Below, piece by piece: positions 14,193 through 35,600 of a stretch of DNA of 64,000 bases. This DNA is from Drosophila pseudoobscura (lineage: Eukaryota > Arthropoda > Insecta > Diptera > Drosophilidae), in contig NC_046681.1 in the NCBI RefSeq assembly GCF_009870125.1, positions 17,745,001 to 17,809,000 of the forward strand, written 5' to 3'. Both the position numbers and the translations under genes were made by a program. The notes below the pieces were generated by a model. That model saw only the letters and a program-made list of their open reading frames with translations, ran no database searches and was not told the origin of the DNA. The stretch's first letter is position 1. Each line of letters starts with the position of its first letter.

Positions 14193-17147
14193 TTAAATTT
14201 TGTTGAATGCAGCTATATCAACGCTTTGGACAAAATCTTCTAATTTTTCTATTTCTTCAGTAAGCCAATCAATAGAAACTTTATCGTCCTCAACAACACA
14301 TGAAATACTTAGTTTCTTTATTCCAAAAGCCACTGGGACAAGCCTTGAAGCTCCCCATAATAATCCATCTAAAGCAATTTTTCGAATTACTGTTTCCATA
14401 GCTTGCAGATCAGTCTCATCATCCCATGGTTTAACGTCTAAAATTAAACTTGACTTTGCTATAATAACAGCTTTTTTCGATTTCTTAGCTGTATAAGCGG
14501 CCAGTCGTGATTCCCTTATGCGTGCAGCCTCCTCAGTTTCTTCCTCACTTTCTGAAGCAAATAAGTCGACATCATCATCATTATTTTTCACGTTACCGTT
14601 TGAGCAATTAAGTCGATTTTCAACCAAATCGAGACGTTTCAATACATCGGAGTATGCTTGATTTAATTTGGAAACTTGGGATTTTAGATCGATATTTTGA
14701 TTTTCTAATAGCGATATTCGGTCTAGAAACTCCAACCTGCACTTATCTTCCAAAGTAGCAACATCAATCTGAAAAAAAGTATTGTTAGCGAGTTAGCAAG
14801 TTCAATAGTAGTATAGAAGAACGATATAGCACAGTTTGTTAAGAAAGTGTAAAGCGTAAGGTAAAGGACCGTACTTATAAATATACTTTGGTTACATTTA
14901 ATAGTTCTTAAACTTCATATTTTCGTTTAGTACGAAGTTTTGTACTTTTTTGTTAACGTTGAAAAAATCAAAGCTAGAGCTGCGACGGGTACCTTGTTTT
15001 CTTCCACAGTCGAACGTTAGCTCGGGGTTTCTATGAACCCCCTTGTTTCGGTACGGAAACAAGAAAATGACTTAGCACTGAAATTTTCGCTCCATCATTC
15101 GGGAAACATTTATATATGTACATATGTTATGTTATGACGATAACGATAGTGATCTAGTAAGCGCGTGGAAGAGTTGTCCCTTTTGTCTATATCAATGATC
15201 TGATCTGATCCAGATACGTTTATCGGTTATTCTCAATGATTCTGCGTTATCGGTTTTTTCACATATTCAAAATTGTGGATGCCATATTGATAGCTACTGT
15301 CGCCGACGGTCGTGTTTTACTTAGCTCCAGCTAGTACTTTGTATTTTTTTTGCTTATCTGTGCAAATAATTTCCGGTTCGCTATCTGATCGCAATCTTAT
15401 AATCGACTCGCCATCCGAACTTAAAGCTCACGAAATTGTACCAAATGGTTGGATTGTACATGTACAGACGAGTACGCGTTTCCTTTGTGCTTCCGATCGT
15501 ACAGCTAAGAGCTGCGAACACTGGAGTCCAGTACATACCCAGGAGGATGTCCAAGCACGGGCAGCGCCATTATAATAAACTTCAGATGCCCTGGATATGC
15601 AACGGTGACCAAGGCCAGGGATGAAAAGTGAGAAATGCCCTCTCTGGGAGCTCCGATTGCACTCCCTCTATCTTTCCTAGTTCTTTTTTGTTGCATTTTT
15701 AATGTCACTTTTTGCTGGATCCACTCTCTCACTCTCACTAGAAGTCAGCTGTCAGCACGGCCACAATTGTCGTCTGTCCGTTATTTCACAAATGTTTCGT
15801 ATTCTTTTGGTTTCATATACATAATGCGATTACCAAAACAAAGGCATATTTAACTAAAATATTTAAATTTCTATAAAAAAAAACACTAAAAAGTTGCGAA
15901 TTCCCGAGCACACAAAATTTTACTTCGTACGCAATACCCTTAACAGGCGCACGGTTATAATAAAATCCAAATTTTATAAATAAAAATTTAAAAAGAATTT
16001 AATTACCTTTTCCAGAGAGTTCTGTATATGCTCCCTAGCCTTTGCGATTTCGGACACTAAAGGGCTGCAGTGATTCCGCTCAGATACCTTTAAAATAAGA
16101 CCACAAATTTTATAAGTCTTGTATGTATTATATCTTTAAATAAGATATAATATATAATATCATAATGTTAGCCTTAGCTCTGACGTAAGGTTATGGCCAA
16201 CACCAACACGCAAATATTGCCCAATTGCCAAACTTTAAAATACACGTGTAACAGTGAGACGTTACAGTTATCTAAATACAATATTTGGTTGCTCTGGCTT
16301 TTATATTTCGGAGAACTGAAATATTTCGGAGCTCATGAAAATCGGATAGACCGACATGGCTATATCGACTCGGCTTTGATGCTAGTCAAGAATATATATA
16401 CTTTATGGGGTTGGAAACGCTTCCTGCTAGGGGAAGTACAAAGGTACTATACAAAGGTACTACACAATACCATGATGTTGCATGAGGGCCCAAAGAGCTG
16501 TTCTATGGCGGCGTTTTTCTTGAGGGCTTTTGTGCGTTCACCAGAACTAACGAAAGAAACCCATTACTGATAGCTGATCAAGTTGTTCTGGTTAGCACGC
16601 CCATTACAGAGATCTAGACATTTAACCCGAAAAGATAGCTCAATAAAAAACCAACCATATCAGGCTGAATTTGCACCCAAATCATATTGCGAAGGGCTTA
16701 TCTACTGTCTGCCACCGATCCAGCCGTCGTCGCACCGACCATAAAGACCAGCAATCGATTCACTCAACATGACTTGATAAACCTACTGGAGGACATTATT
16801 AAAAGCAATTACAACAACAACAACCAAATGGAAAACCTCTCAAAAAAGCCGCATACTAAGAAAGCACGCGGTAATATCATTTTTAATGTAAATATACTAT
16901 AACTTCGCGAAAAGGGGTCTGATATTGTCAACCGAGATTCTATTTTTTTGGCTGGGATTGTTCATTATAAATATTTGCTGGTTTTTATATTAAATTCTCA
17001 ATTCGGAGGCATCAACTGAGAATATTTTTTTTACTATAGTACAATCGGATCATGACCTACCTTTAAAATGACCTCGTGAAACATTTTTTCTGCTAAATCA
17101 TATCGACCCTTATCCGTCCAAAACATATCCAAAGCTTCGACTCTCAT
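14193..17147 (-). CDS. eEF1delta: Translation elongation factor 1 delta subunit
   Basis: Guanine-nucleotide exchange subunit that recharges eEF1A with GTP during translation elongation, in the cytosol. Three coding exons on the minus strand: 17147-17061, 16087-16007 and 14768-14193, all in phase 0, giving 247 aa. The N-terminus reads [20 protein letters not shown], the middle [20 protein letters not shown], and a coiled-coil/leucine-zipper region follows. Next come the acidic [14 protein letters not shown] block (the usual CK2-type region) and the C-terminal exchange domain ([31 protein letters not shown], ending DIAAFNKI). The start is chosen because a splice acceptor lies directly before ATG (a 5' untranslated exon must exist upstream) and the family begins here. 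Length is close to the fly protein. A P element lies 536 bp upstream of the start codon. Confidence 0.93.
14769..16006 (-). other. eEF1-delta intron 2, unusually long
   Basis: A 1238-bp intron, with acceptor TTTTTTTCAG just before 14768 and a GTAATT donor at 16006-16001. It holds no recognised element. Open frames at 15312-15853 on both strands lack domains. A more GC-rich patch with CACTCTCTCACTCTCACT-like sequence at about 15700-15750 is unassigned. Confidence 0.5.
16260..16435 (+). mobile_element. DINE-1-like fragment in eEF1-delta intron 1
   Basis: Contains ATAGACCGACATGGCTATAT, CGACTCGGCTTTGATGCTAG and TACTTTATGGGGTTGGAAAC, the classic central blocks of the DINE-1/INE-1 repeat. It lies in the intron between 17060 and 16088, antisense to the gene. 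Confidence 0.65.
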
Positions 17148-17682
17148 TCTGAAATTTGATTTGATTTGAACAGCTGAAGCTTCACAATTAAATGTTTAAT
17201 ACAAAATATACTATATATTCGATATTTTACTTATGCAACAGATATGAAGTACGTCAAGATAGTGTAAAAAGTCATACCCAACTATATATGTATTATGGAA
17301 CGATGCAAATTAGAACAAAAAATGTATTTTTGTACATTCTCACTGAGTATGATATGTTACAACCAGAAGAAAACACCTCAATGAGTATTAATCAAGTGAA
17401 CCATCAAAAGACAATTCAATATAGCCCAGGTACGACTTAAAAATTGAACAACCGGAAGTGACAGTAGTTAGCGTAGTTTTCTGCGAGGTATTTCAAAGCT
17501 AAGCTGAAACTGATTTGTTTTGTATGCTACTTGATTCTATCACTAATGTTTTTACTAATTTTTTTTTTAAATATAAGACTTCTTCAACAAATTTGTTCCG
17601 TTTTGCTAAAAAATTTCCACTTTCCCTGGTATAATACGAAAAACACTATTCTTTACTATACTGTTTCTTGCGACGTGTTCCA
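17148..17682. other. eEF1-delta upstream region
   Basis: Must contain the 5' untranslated exon and promoter of eEF1-delta, because AAATTTCAG sits directly before the ATG on the minus strand. I cannot place the transcription start. Open frames on the plus strand (17192-17440) lack any domain. The P element begins at 17683. Confidence 0.4.
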
Positions 17683-17713
17683 CATGATGCAATTATACAA
17701 GGTGGTCTCGTGG
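17683..17713 (+). repeat. P element left terminal inverted repeat
   Basis: 31 bp beginning CATGATGCAATTATACAAGG. It differs from the right end at positions 11 and 30. Flanking bases on the left are GTGTTCCA. Confidence 0.93.
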
Positions 17714-17834
17714 GGAGCCGAAGCTCGTTCGTGTTGCCCTTTATCGTTAGTGCGTGTTTGCTTGTTGATGCAGAAGGTTGTTGGCGGACAAATTTTTTTA
17801 TCCAGTTTTAACCCTTTCGTGCCACCAACAAAAA

Positions 17835-18573
17835 ATGACATACTGCACTTTTTGCCGAAATCATGTTCCGGGAGTAAAATTTATTCATGCTCCGAAATGT
17901 GCAGTGAAGCGGAAGTTGTGGGAGCAAAGCCTCGGGTGCAGCCTTGGCGCTCATTCTAAAATTTGCGATACTCACTTCAAAGCTTCCCAGTGGAAGTCTG
18001 CACCTAACAGAGGGCAGACTTATAAAAGGAGGAGATTGATTGATAACGCTGTTCCGGATAGAGAGGAAAAAAGTTTAAAAGATGGTTTCGTTAATTCGAA
18101 CACGCAAACAGAGTAAGTTTACCGTGTGAAAATATAAATAAATGTAAATAATAATGCAAATGCTCTGTAGGGACGAAATGATAAATCATGCAATGTTCAA
18201 GGAAAACGAGTGCCTGAGACAAAAGATTCGTGCTATGGAGGTGGAAATGCATCGCGTAAGCCAGCATCTTGAGGACTCGCGCCAATTAGAAAAATCTCTT
18301 GGAAAAATTTTTACGGATAATCAAATCAAAATATTAAAGAGTGGTGGAAAACGACAAAAATTTAATTCGGAGGACATATCTGCGGCAATTAGCCTTCATA
18401 CCGCAGGCCCTAGAGCGTACAAACATCTTTATAAAAAAGGATTTCCTTTACCTAGTCGTGCTACGTTATACAGATGGTTATCTGAAGTAGAAATAAAGAC
18501 TGGCACCATGGATGTGGTCATTGACCTTACGGAAAATGAGGAAATGGATGGGGCCGACAATCTTAACAAATAA
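17835..18573 (+). CDS. P-element THAP-domain repressor-like protein (truncated transposase)
   Basis: Two exons, 17835-18112 and 18171-18573, joined through a 58-bp GT-AG intron, give 226 aa with no internal stop. The N-terminus is a THAP zinc finger: CTFC (Cys4, Cys7) and CDTH (Cys44, His47) form the C2CH set, with the WEQSLGCSLG core. A coiled coil follows (LRQKIRAMEVEMHRVSQHLE), then the helix-turn-helix region LHTAGPRAYKHLYKKGFPLP and SRATLYRWLSEVE. The protein stops soon after VVIDLTENEE, just before the position of the first catalytic aspartate of the RNase-H-like domain. It therefore should bind P DNA and dimerise but not cut; this is how type II repressors such as KP work. Repression here is inferred. 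Confidence 0.9.
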
Positions 18574-18797
18574 ATATCCATGGAAAGGCAAAAGCAACGT
18601 TTGCTTGCAAATCCAAAACTATTAAATAATATATAAAACCATAAAAAAACATCAACTCTTTGTATTATTATAGGAAATTTGAAATCCCACGGGCCTGTTA
18701 AGGGTTAATCAACATATGCCGTCTCACTCACAATCACTATACTATGTGCCTTTCACTCGCACTTATTGCTAGCATACGTTAAGGGACTGTCGTTTAC

Positions 18798-18828
18798 CGA
18801 CGAGACCACCTTGTATATTTGCATCATG
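18798..18828 (-). repeat. P element right terminal inverted repeat
   Basis: 31 bp; read on the minus strand it begins CATGATGCAAATATACAAGG. The right flanking bases are GTCGGGAC, unlike the left flank, so the target duplication is lost or never formed. Confidence 0.93.
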
Positions 18829-20298
18829 GTCGGGACACCTCGTTGAGCCACTTCTCTTAGTGCCAGAACAATTTTTTGGACGAACGAAGACAGCCGTCAT
18901 TCATTTATGCACGACTAAGCAAGTCCAGAACTACAAACCTCTTGGACATGGAAACTAAAACCTAAAACTAAGCCTAGATCTTATTCCAGTCAAAACGACA
19001 ACGCTGCTAGTGTTTATCGTGACTTTTATATTCTCTCTTCGGCCTCCTTCTTCACACACTTAACTTCGCGTATTCCCTCTGGACGTGCGTAGCTTGTCTC
19101 TCGCTCTCGGGTTTTCCCTGACTGACTGATTTCTCCTCTATGTCTATCTTTCTCGAGGCTCGGCGTTCTCGTCGTCAGCACCGCCGCTTACCGTGTTACC
19201 ATATGCATCTACTGCGCTCCTAGCGCATTTTCTTGGTTCCTAGTGAATCCCAAAATATAGAAAAAGTCAAGGATAAGATGTGACCAATGAGCGTCCTTAA
19301 CTCATCAAATCCAAGAATCGAGTGGCAGCACTTTTTTTTATGTCTTAGGTAACTGCAGCACAATTGGAATATTTAAGCGAAATTGATTAATCTCACTAAA
19401 ACTTCCACAGTTATAATGTTTTTGCCAAATTGCTGCCAGCGCCAAACATCAAATAAGATTCCGTGTCATCTTTAGTGTCTCCATCAAGCACAGAATGCGC
19501 TTTTTAAGGAATCAATTGGAATAGAGCCCCCAGACATCAAGTAGGTTGCAGCTTTCATCCAAATATAAACACTCTGAAACTTACGCACACAAGTCTTTTT
19601 GCATGGAAATCTTCTAAAGATTAGACTGAAATCTCTCATCTCTAATCTATATTTGCAAACCGACAAATATAGCAAGAGAGGCACTTAATCGATAACACCA
19701 GGCAACAATATCATACGTTTTTGTCTTGGAGCGAAAATGTATTTAATAGACTTGGGACTCCTACAATTTTTAGTGAATTATGGTTTTACTATGCTGTGGC
19801 AAACATTCTAGCTTAAGCTCACAGTCTGGTCAACTAGTACTACGCTATTAAGTGAAACGTATTATTTTTCAATATAATTTAGCAACTCAGATATGTCCAA
19901 ATATATTAGGTTTCCTCTTGTTTTATATTTAATTCCTATAAGCCCATTTATTAAGCATTATTTAAGGAATAATTCGGCCAAAATTTATTTAATTCACATC
20001 TTTTCAATTGTAAAAATATTAAAAAAGGCTCTCTTACACGACAGCTTAAAATGTTATGCCATTTTTCTATAATGTATGTTCATATGTACGTATTTCCTAC
20101 TGTGATCACCCTGTAGATCTCTCGCTTGATAAATTTATATTAAAAAAGCATGAGCTATTGTTTAAGTTTTACCATAATTTAAAAAATACGTGGCTTAGTA
20201 AATTGTATGTGATAACCACTTAAAATACAGTTAAAAATCCAGACTCCGTTTGAAAGTTCTACATACAGAATTTTATGTATGTGCAGTGTATGTACATA

Positions 20299-20325
20299 TG
20301 TATGTATATATATATATATACATAT
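20299..20325. repeat. TA/ATAC microsatellite
   Basis: A run of alternating T and A flanked by GTATGTA/CATATAC repeats. Simple-sequence DNA with no inferred function. Confidence 0.7.
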
Positions 20326-21277
20326 ACTTAACAGTTGATAGCTGTATTGTGTGCAATATCTATGGATTTTGTGAATCTGTTTTTGTTTATGCATACAAAT
20401 GTATGTACTAAATGAACATACAATAAATGCAAATATTTATTTATACATATATATGATTAGGTATATCATATTAACTGTTATAGACAAATTTGCTAACTGT
20501 TTAATGAGAAAAGTATTGTTTTCAAAGCAATGGTTTCAGCCCCAATGTTAATAACTTAAAAAATGTGCATTTTCGGGCTCTAATTCCCTTTTAAAAGAAG
20601 TTTTTTTTTATTAATTTAAATCGTTAAAATCCATCGCAAACGGTACACTGGCTTCATTAAAGAAATCTGCATTATTTAAACAGAAGGTAGTATATTGACA
20701 TATGTACATATATATTTCTTTATATGAATTTGTATTAACTTCGGTATATTATTGTATACGTTTTGCATGTAACGGAAGTTTTATTACATTTATCATTGAT
20801 AACTTAACGATACACTTGCAAATATATGTACGTACATATATTTACAATATGTCATAAATATGTACATATTTGATTGGATGCACCTAGAGTTCAATATTAA
20901 CAAGTGCTAGCTAAGTGCTTCATGAAAGTGTAGAATTGTGCAAAAGTAAAGTTTCTATATATTTTATCTAGGCATTTTGATAAACTGCTTAGTTACTAAC
21001 AAATTTGATGTTTGGTACCGGTAACGATGCCGATAGAAAATTAGTCGAACTGAAAGAAGACAGCATATTCGACCCAATAACGTACATCTTTATTCAACCA
21101 GCTGTTAGTAATTTTTGAAATTCGCATTTTGTGTGTTTCAAACTACAGAGTAGAACGTACCTTCTATATTATTATTTGACCTCCTATATTATTTTGACCT
21201 CCTACAAAACAGCGACTATAAATCCACATTCTGAAATGTAATTTTTCCGTCTTTAGCTGGGGGTTTTCGGTCATTTT

Positions 21278-21800
21278 CAGGCACGCTCCGGTTATCGCTT
21301 AATTTTCCGTTCTACGTTGTCAGCAAAAACGATCTATCATCGATATGTTTCATCTTCCCAACGATTCTGGTAAACTAAAACAGCTGACCTGCTTGCTTTG
21401 CAAATATACAGCCTGTGTTTTTGACATGTCTGACGAACAGTGAGAAGCTATATGCATATTGAAAATTAAATTGCAAATGGTCATCTGTCCTTACCCAGAT
21501 CTTCTGTCACGCGCATTTTATGAGTATAGTCCGAGCTATTACGCGCTTAAACGAAAAGTGCTGTTGCCCTGACACAGTATTTCCGAACCAAATGGAGGTT
21601 AGGTTAAACAAAATATTTCTCAAGGAGGCACAAGCTAAATTTATCTGTTAATGGTGTTATGTTATCGATAAGTCATCAATTTGTTCCTTTTCAAATTAAT
21701 TTTTTTTTATTGTTTTATAAAAAACCGCTTACTTTTTAATTTCGGTGAGGAAAATGTTTTCGTTTTAAAAATAGATAAATCTTGCGGATAAGACCCAAAT
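21278..21800 (+). mobile_element. MITE copy B (left end and body)
   Basis: Begins CAGGCACGCTCCGG, matching the MITE left terminal repeat with one main change. The body blocks follow the order of the full copy: ATCGATATGTT, CCCAGAT-CTTCTGT, GCGCATTTTATGAG, a GAGGTTAGGTTAA block, AAGGAGGCACAAG, AAAAACCGCTTACTTTT and GAAAATGTTTTCGTTTT. The right terminal repeat is replaced after about 21800 by AAATCTATCAGAAAAAGTC, a short motif that recurs elsewhere in the window. Confidence 0.7.
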
Positions 21801-22213
21801 CTATCAGAAAAAGTCAGTTTAGATCGAAGCGTAAATAAAAAGTTATATTTTGTAATTTGTAACAAAAATTAAAAGGATTGATTTGTTTTAAAAGATTTGA
21901 TAGGCGTTCAAATTAAAAAGTGATGAAAATGTACCAACACATGCTCTATATTGTATAAAAAGTATATTCTATACATAGTATTTTACCTAACACTATTTAG
22001 TTTTAACTATATACATATAAACATTTATTAATAATCTGTAAATTTTTTTTTGTTTCAGAAATTTTTTGTATTAATAATGACTAAAACGTCTTTTTATAAA
22101 GTTCTTAATGGATGTATTGCTCAACGAGAAAAAAATCTATGACTTTCCCAATGGATATATTGCTGGAACTAAAAAAAAATTAAATAAATAGAATACACAT
22201 CAACGAGAACAAA

Positions 22214-32147
<9,934 letters not shown>

Positions 32148-33992
32148 TCAATACTTACGGACTTATAATTCTTGGTGATGTAGAAAAGTAAATAAAACTG
32201 CTAAGCAATTGGCTAATCTTATCGAATTTGTAAATATACTGTACTATGATATTTATTTAAGTAGTTCTAAAAATAATGTTTAATAATAAACTCATGTAAA
32301 TTTTGTAATGTAGAAATCAGTAAAGCCATATATGTACGAGTAAATAGGGCTATTCCTGGAAAAAGTGAGTACTGGTAAGTGGGGCTCATTAAGGCCTGAC
32401 CACTATCATGTGACAGTTGCGCGATGCATTATGTGTGTTGAACAGCTCACACTTGTGCTGGCTTAGGGAATAATATGTAATCTTCGGGCTAAAATTAAAA
32501 GAGCCCTATTTCCCTGAGACTTGTATTATTATATTTTGTAAGTCTGCTAAGTCTGTAAGCAACAAAGGCGAAAAATTACAAAAATACAAATGTGCCCTCT
32601 ATTTGTTCGTTTTGTAGTAAATGGGGGTATTATTTTAACTTAAACAAATTTGTTTATTTTTTCTTGTTTTTTGGTTGGTCTTGCGTTTTATTGCAGCTAG
32701 ACAGTAGACTCTACCGCAACCAAAATTCAAGATTTAGGCGCTCTAATAAGAGTATAAATCTCTGTAAATTAAATTTAAGGTTTGGGATAGATCAACCATT
32801 TTATTGCGAGAATTATGACTGCTGTGCGGATATTATTTTAAAGCATTAACTTAGCATATTTTCTTTTAGTGTGCTTTTATATAGATAGTATAGGTTTCAA
32901 TTGTATATATACAGTTATATTTGATATATTATGCTATATCGTTAATTGACCTCAATGTTTATGTAGTAGACTGCGAGAGGTCTCTGGTTGTAGAACCATA
33001 CAACAGACAGAAAATGATTTTTTGTAGTAAACATTTACTACATATAAGGTCATATTTATTTCTTTTGTAATTGCCTGGTATCATACAGGTGAGTACTTGA
33101 GCGAAGGAGGTGCTGCTTTATGTGTAACCATTGCGTCGGCGTTTAAATTGTTCCCCGAAAAGTATATATGTACATACGGGGGTTTTTGTATATTAATACA
33201 ACAAAGCTGGATAAGTATTTAAGTATACAATTGAACGTCGTTTTTAGTCTCGTCTCTACTGGCAATACTGGCAAGAGGAGAAGCAAAAGAGTACAATTTT
33301 CAAGCAGAAAGACGAAGCAGGTAATGTAAGCATGGGGAATCATACTGGTATTCACAGCACCACGCAAACTGCAAGTAAACCCGACCGAACGAAGGAAAAC
33401 ACAAAAAATGGGACGACAAATACCAAACAAGAACAAAAAAAAAAAGCAGACAAAAAGCAAAAGCGATAATGAAACATAACATGAAAGAAGTATCAGCAAA
33501 AAAACACGATATTACAACTTAAGACGAAGAGAAAATCGAAAGTTGGGGAAATAGTGTGGATGAAAACTCACTCGGAGAAAATCGACAAAGCAGACTATAA
33601 TCAAAATACAACTGTTTTTGTAAGGTCCCAGTCAAAGACAACGCTCCTAGCAAAAATAAACGAGCATATGTCTCAAAGCCGAAATCCGAAAACAGAGAAT
33701 ATCAAACAACAGACACAATAATGGTATCATCTCTCTATCTTTTCAGAGACATGGAGAACAATAAATTCGAAGCCACAGCACACAAAATTTAACGAGAAGA
33801 TGCTTGCGAAGTAAAACAAAGAAAAGAGGACGAAGGTATTGACAGACTCGCCACCCATCGCAGCCCGGATGAGGGTATCAGGGGCAAAGGTTTCGGCCCC
33901 AGCAAAAAACCAGCACACGCCAAGAAATTAGCTGGAGACCAGGTAGAGATACCACCACCAAGAGCCAAGCAGGTGAGGAAGCAGACAACGAC

Positions 33993-34262
33993 GTGCTTGA
34001 CCTCGGACTAGCGAAATCAGAAAGAAGACCAACTCCAGAACCAGAGCCACAACACGTTGCAAAGACCGGTACCATCCTGACTGACTGGGAGGTACCAGCC
34101 GGTGCAATCCTGACCGACTGGGAGGTACCAGCCGGCGTCCAATTTTCGACAGCGCACATGGACCTGGTAAAGAAGAGGACATCCGATAGCCCGCAACACG
34201 CACAGCGTCGGATCAAGATGCGAAAGGGAGTAGACGAAGCCACCGACAACGCCCGACTGTAA
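33993..34262 (+). other. Transposon-like ORF fragment with in-frame 33-bp repeat
   Basis: An 89-codon open frame that reads ILTDWEVPAG twice. The 33-bp units (34071-34103, 34104-34136) differ at only a few bases. It continues HMDLVKKRTSDSPQHAQRRI. The strand bias toward A and C and the charged composition resemble a gag-like region of an LTR element, and an LTR-like stretch follows at 34440. I do not recognise the family. Stops upstream in the same frame argue for a decayed copy. Confidence 0.35.
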
Positions 34263-34439
34263 AAAGAGACGGGAGGGTGACGCCCAGTGCCAGGACGTAC
34301 AACGCCTGCGCCACAACACATATATAAATAGATCATCACATCATATATCATTAAGAAAACAACGTTGATTTATAGATTAAGAAAAAAAACCTGAAGATCT
34401 TCATTTAAAATAAATTAAGCTTAAGCATAAAGTTACTGA

Positions 34440-34760
34440 TACCACCCAGCATTTGAATTAAAACAAGCGCGCTCGCCCTCAGCCAGGGGATCCGCAGCCA
34501 ATTGGCAGTTTACGCTGCCAATGATCATGCCAATTGTTTCCGTACCGCACCAACCAACGGTCACACTCTCACCTGACCCACGGAACCATTAAGACAACCC
34601 AGATGCGATATTCCCAAAACCCAAAACCTCACTTACGGCAATAAAAGGAGCGTCGCGGTAGAGAATAGGGGCAGTCCATTTTGGACAGCCACTAACTCAA
34701 CCATAACCAACTTTTTAAGCGGTACTTGTGCCAAAGGTAGGTGGACTCCTTTACAACTTC
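34440..34760 (+). mobile_element. LTR-like segment
   Basis: GC-rich for the region, with a CACCAACCAACGGTCACACT block, then AATAAAAGGAGCGTCGCGG, a TATA/polyadenylation-like box followed by GC-rich sequence as in retroviral-type LTRs. No partner LTR was found in the window. Tentative. Confidence 0.25.
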
Positions 34761-35600
34761 GGGGTGTGTTTTAACCTGCGCACCGAATATTCTCCTACCG
34801 CCACACGGCAGGACGCCCGACACTGACCGGAACGCAGTAATAAGCCACGATCCCGAATATTGGCCATATTGGGATCATCTATTTTGAATTTTTGATATCT
34901 GAGTTCAAATACGTAATTATCAACCCCATAAATCCCACAGGAACGAATTTCAAGCAAATCCGATAAATTTTTAAAATAATTGTTCAACATATAACATTTT
35001 TAAGTCACAAATCTATCAGAAAAAGTCGGTTCGGTTGGATCGTGAAAAAACGTGTTGCCTGGGGTCAACTATGTTTATCCACTTCATCGCTTGGATTTCA
35101 TCTGAACTTTCGACTGCTGCATCTGGCGCACACTGATATATTAGTGCAGCTCCGACCACGATCATATAAACATTTACACATTCCTTACTAAACCTATTGT
35201 ACGGTATTATTTTGGAAACAGGTAACATATTTAGATATCCTTCTCTAAACAAATGTGTTGCTAATAATCAATCAGTATTCTAACCCAGCAAAAATGTTCC
35301 TAAGGTTGGGTCAGTTTTAATCTACGTCCAGTATTCCTTCGCTATTATCACAGGTCCAATATCGTCACAGATTCCCAACCCGTCTGCCAAGACAAGCCGC
35401 TAGATCTGGCTTGATAGCCAGGAGTGTTAACATACTGCCATTATTTCTTTTTTATATCTCTGTTAATACTATATCTCGATCCGGAAGTCTGTAACAAAAT
35501 TAAACTATATTTTTTTTTTGTATTTATGTGGCAAGGTATTTATTATTTACAAAACGATACATATGCTCTTGTATAATATTTTTCATACTTCAGTGCTAAG

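Larger units (their letters stand above)
17683..18828 (+). mobile_element. KP-like internally deleted P element
   Basis: A complete short P element of 1146 bp. Its ends are 31-bp inverted repeats (17683-17713 and 18798-18828), identical at 29 of 31 positions, starting CATGATGC and sharing the ACAAGGTGGTCTCGT core. These match the remembered P-element terminal repeat layout and length. Subterminal inverted TTAACCCTT blocks (17808-17816, 18700-18708) correspond to the known inner repeats. Inside is one open, spliced gene (17835-18573) cut off before the catalytic domain. Total length is close to the KP element of D. melanogaster (about 1.15 kb) but the deletion point differs. The eight bases on either side do not match, so no target-site duplication is visible. 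Confidence 0.93.
18829..22213. other. 3.4-kb gene-free region between P element and Pten
   Basis: No gene is supported. From 18900 to 19250 there is a CT-rich, GC-richer patch that looks like a transposon remnant of unknown family. 20270-20330 is a TA/CA-type microsatellite. MITE copy B lies at 21278-21800. The Pten promoter must lie near the right edge (about 22000-22213); no clear motif was seen there. Confidence 0.5.
32148..35600. other. Intergenic region between Pten and the dpr gene (3' to 3')
   Basis: 3' flanks of both genes. 32150-33100 is AT-rich with nothing recognised. 33230-34340 is adenine-rich with a plus-strand reading frame holding an in-frame repeat. 34440-34760 is LTR-like. 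The dpr polyadenylation hexamer AATAAA (minus) lies at 35539-35544. Confidence 0.5.

Noticed and set aside
14193-14496. Plus-strand ORF opposite eEF1-delta
   Set aside because: Mirror of the highly conserved last exon of eEF1-delta.
17531-17959. 142-codon ORF across the left P-element end
   Set aside because: It crosses the terminal inverted repeat in a different frame from the THAP protein and has no domain.
20179-20394. Minus-strand ORF of 71 codons
   Set aside because: Generated by the TA/CA microsatellite (IYIYIHTYVHT-like peptide).
33143-33499. Hydrophobic minus-strand ORFs (118 and 60 codons)
   Set aside because: They are the complement of an A-rich stretch; Phe/Leu/Cys richness follows from T-rich sequence, with no signal of a real membrane protein.
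33878-34351. 157-codon minus-strand ORF
   Set aside because: Antisense to the plus-strand repeat-bearing frame; low-complexity Ser/Cys content and no splice or start context.
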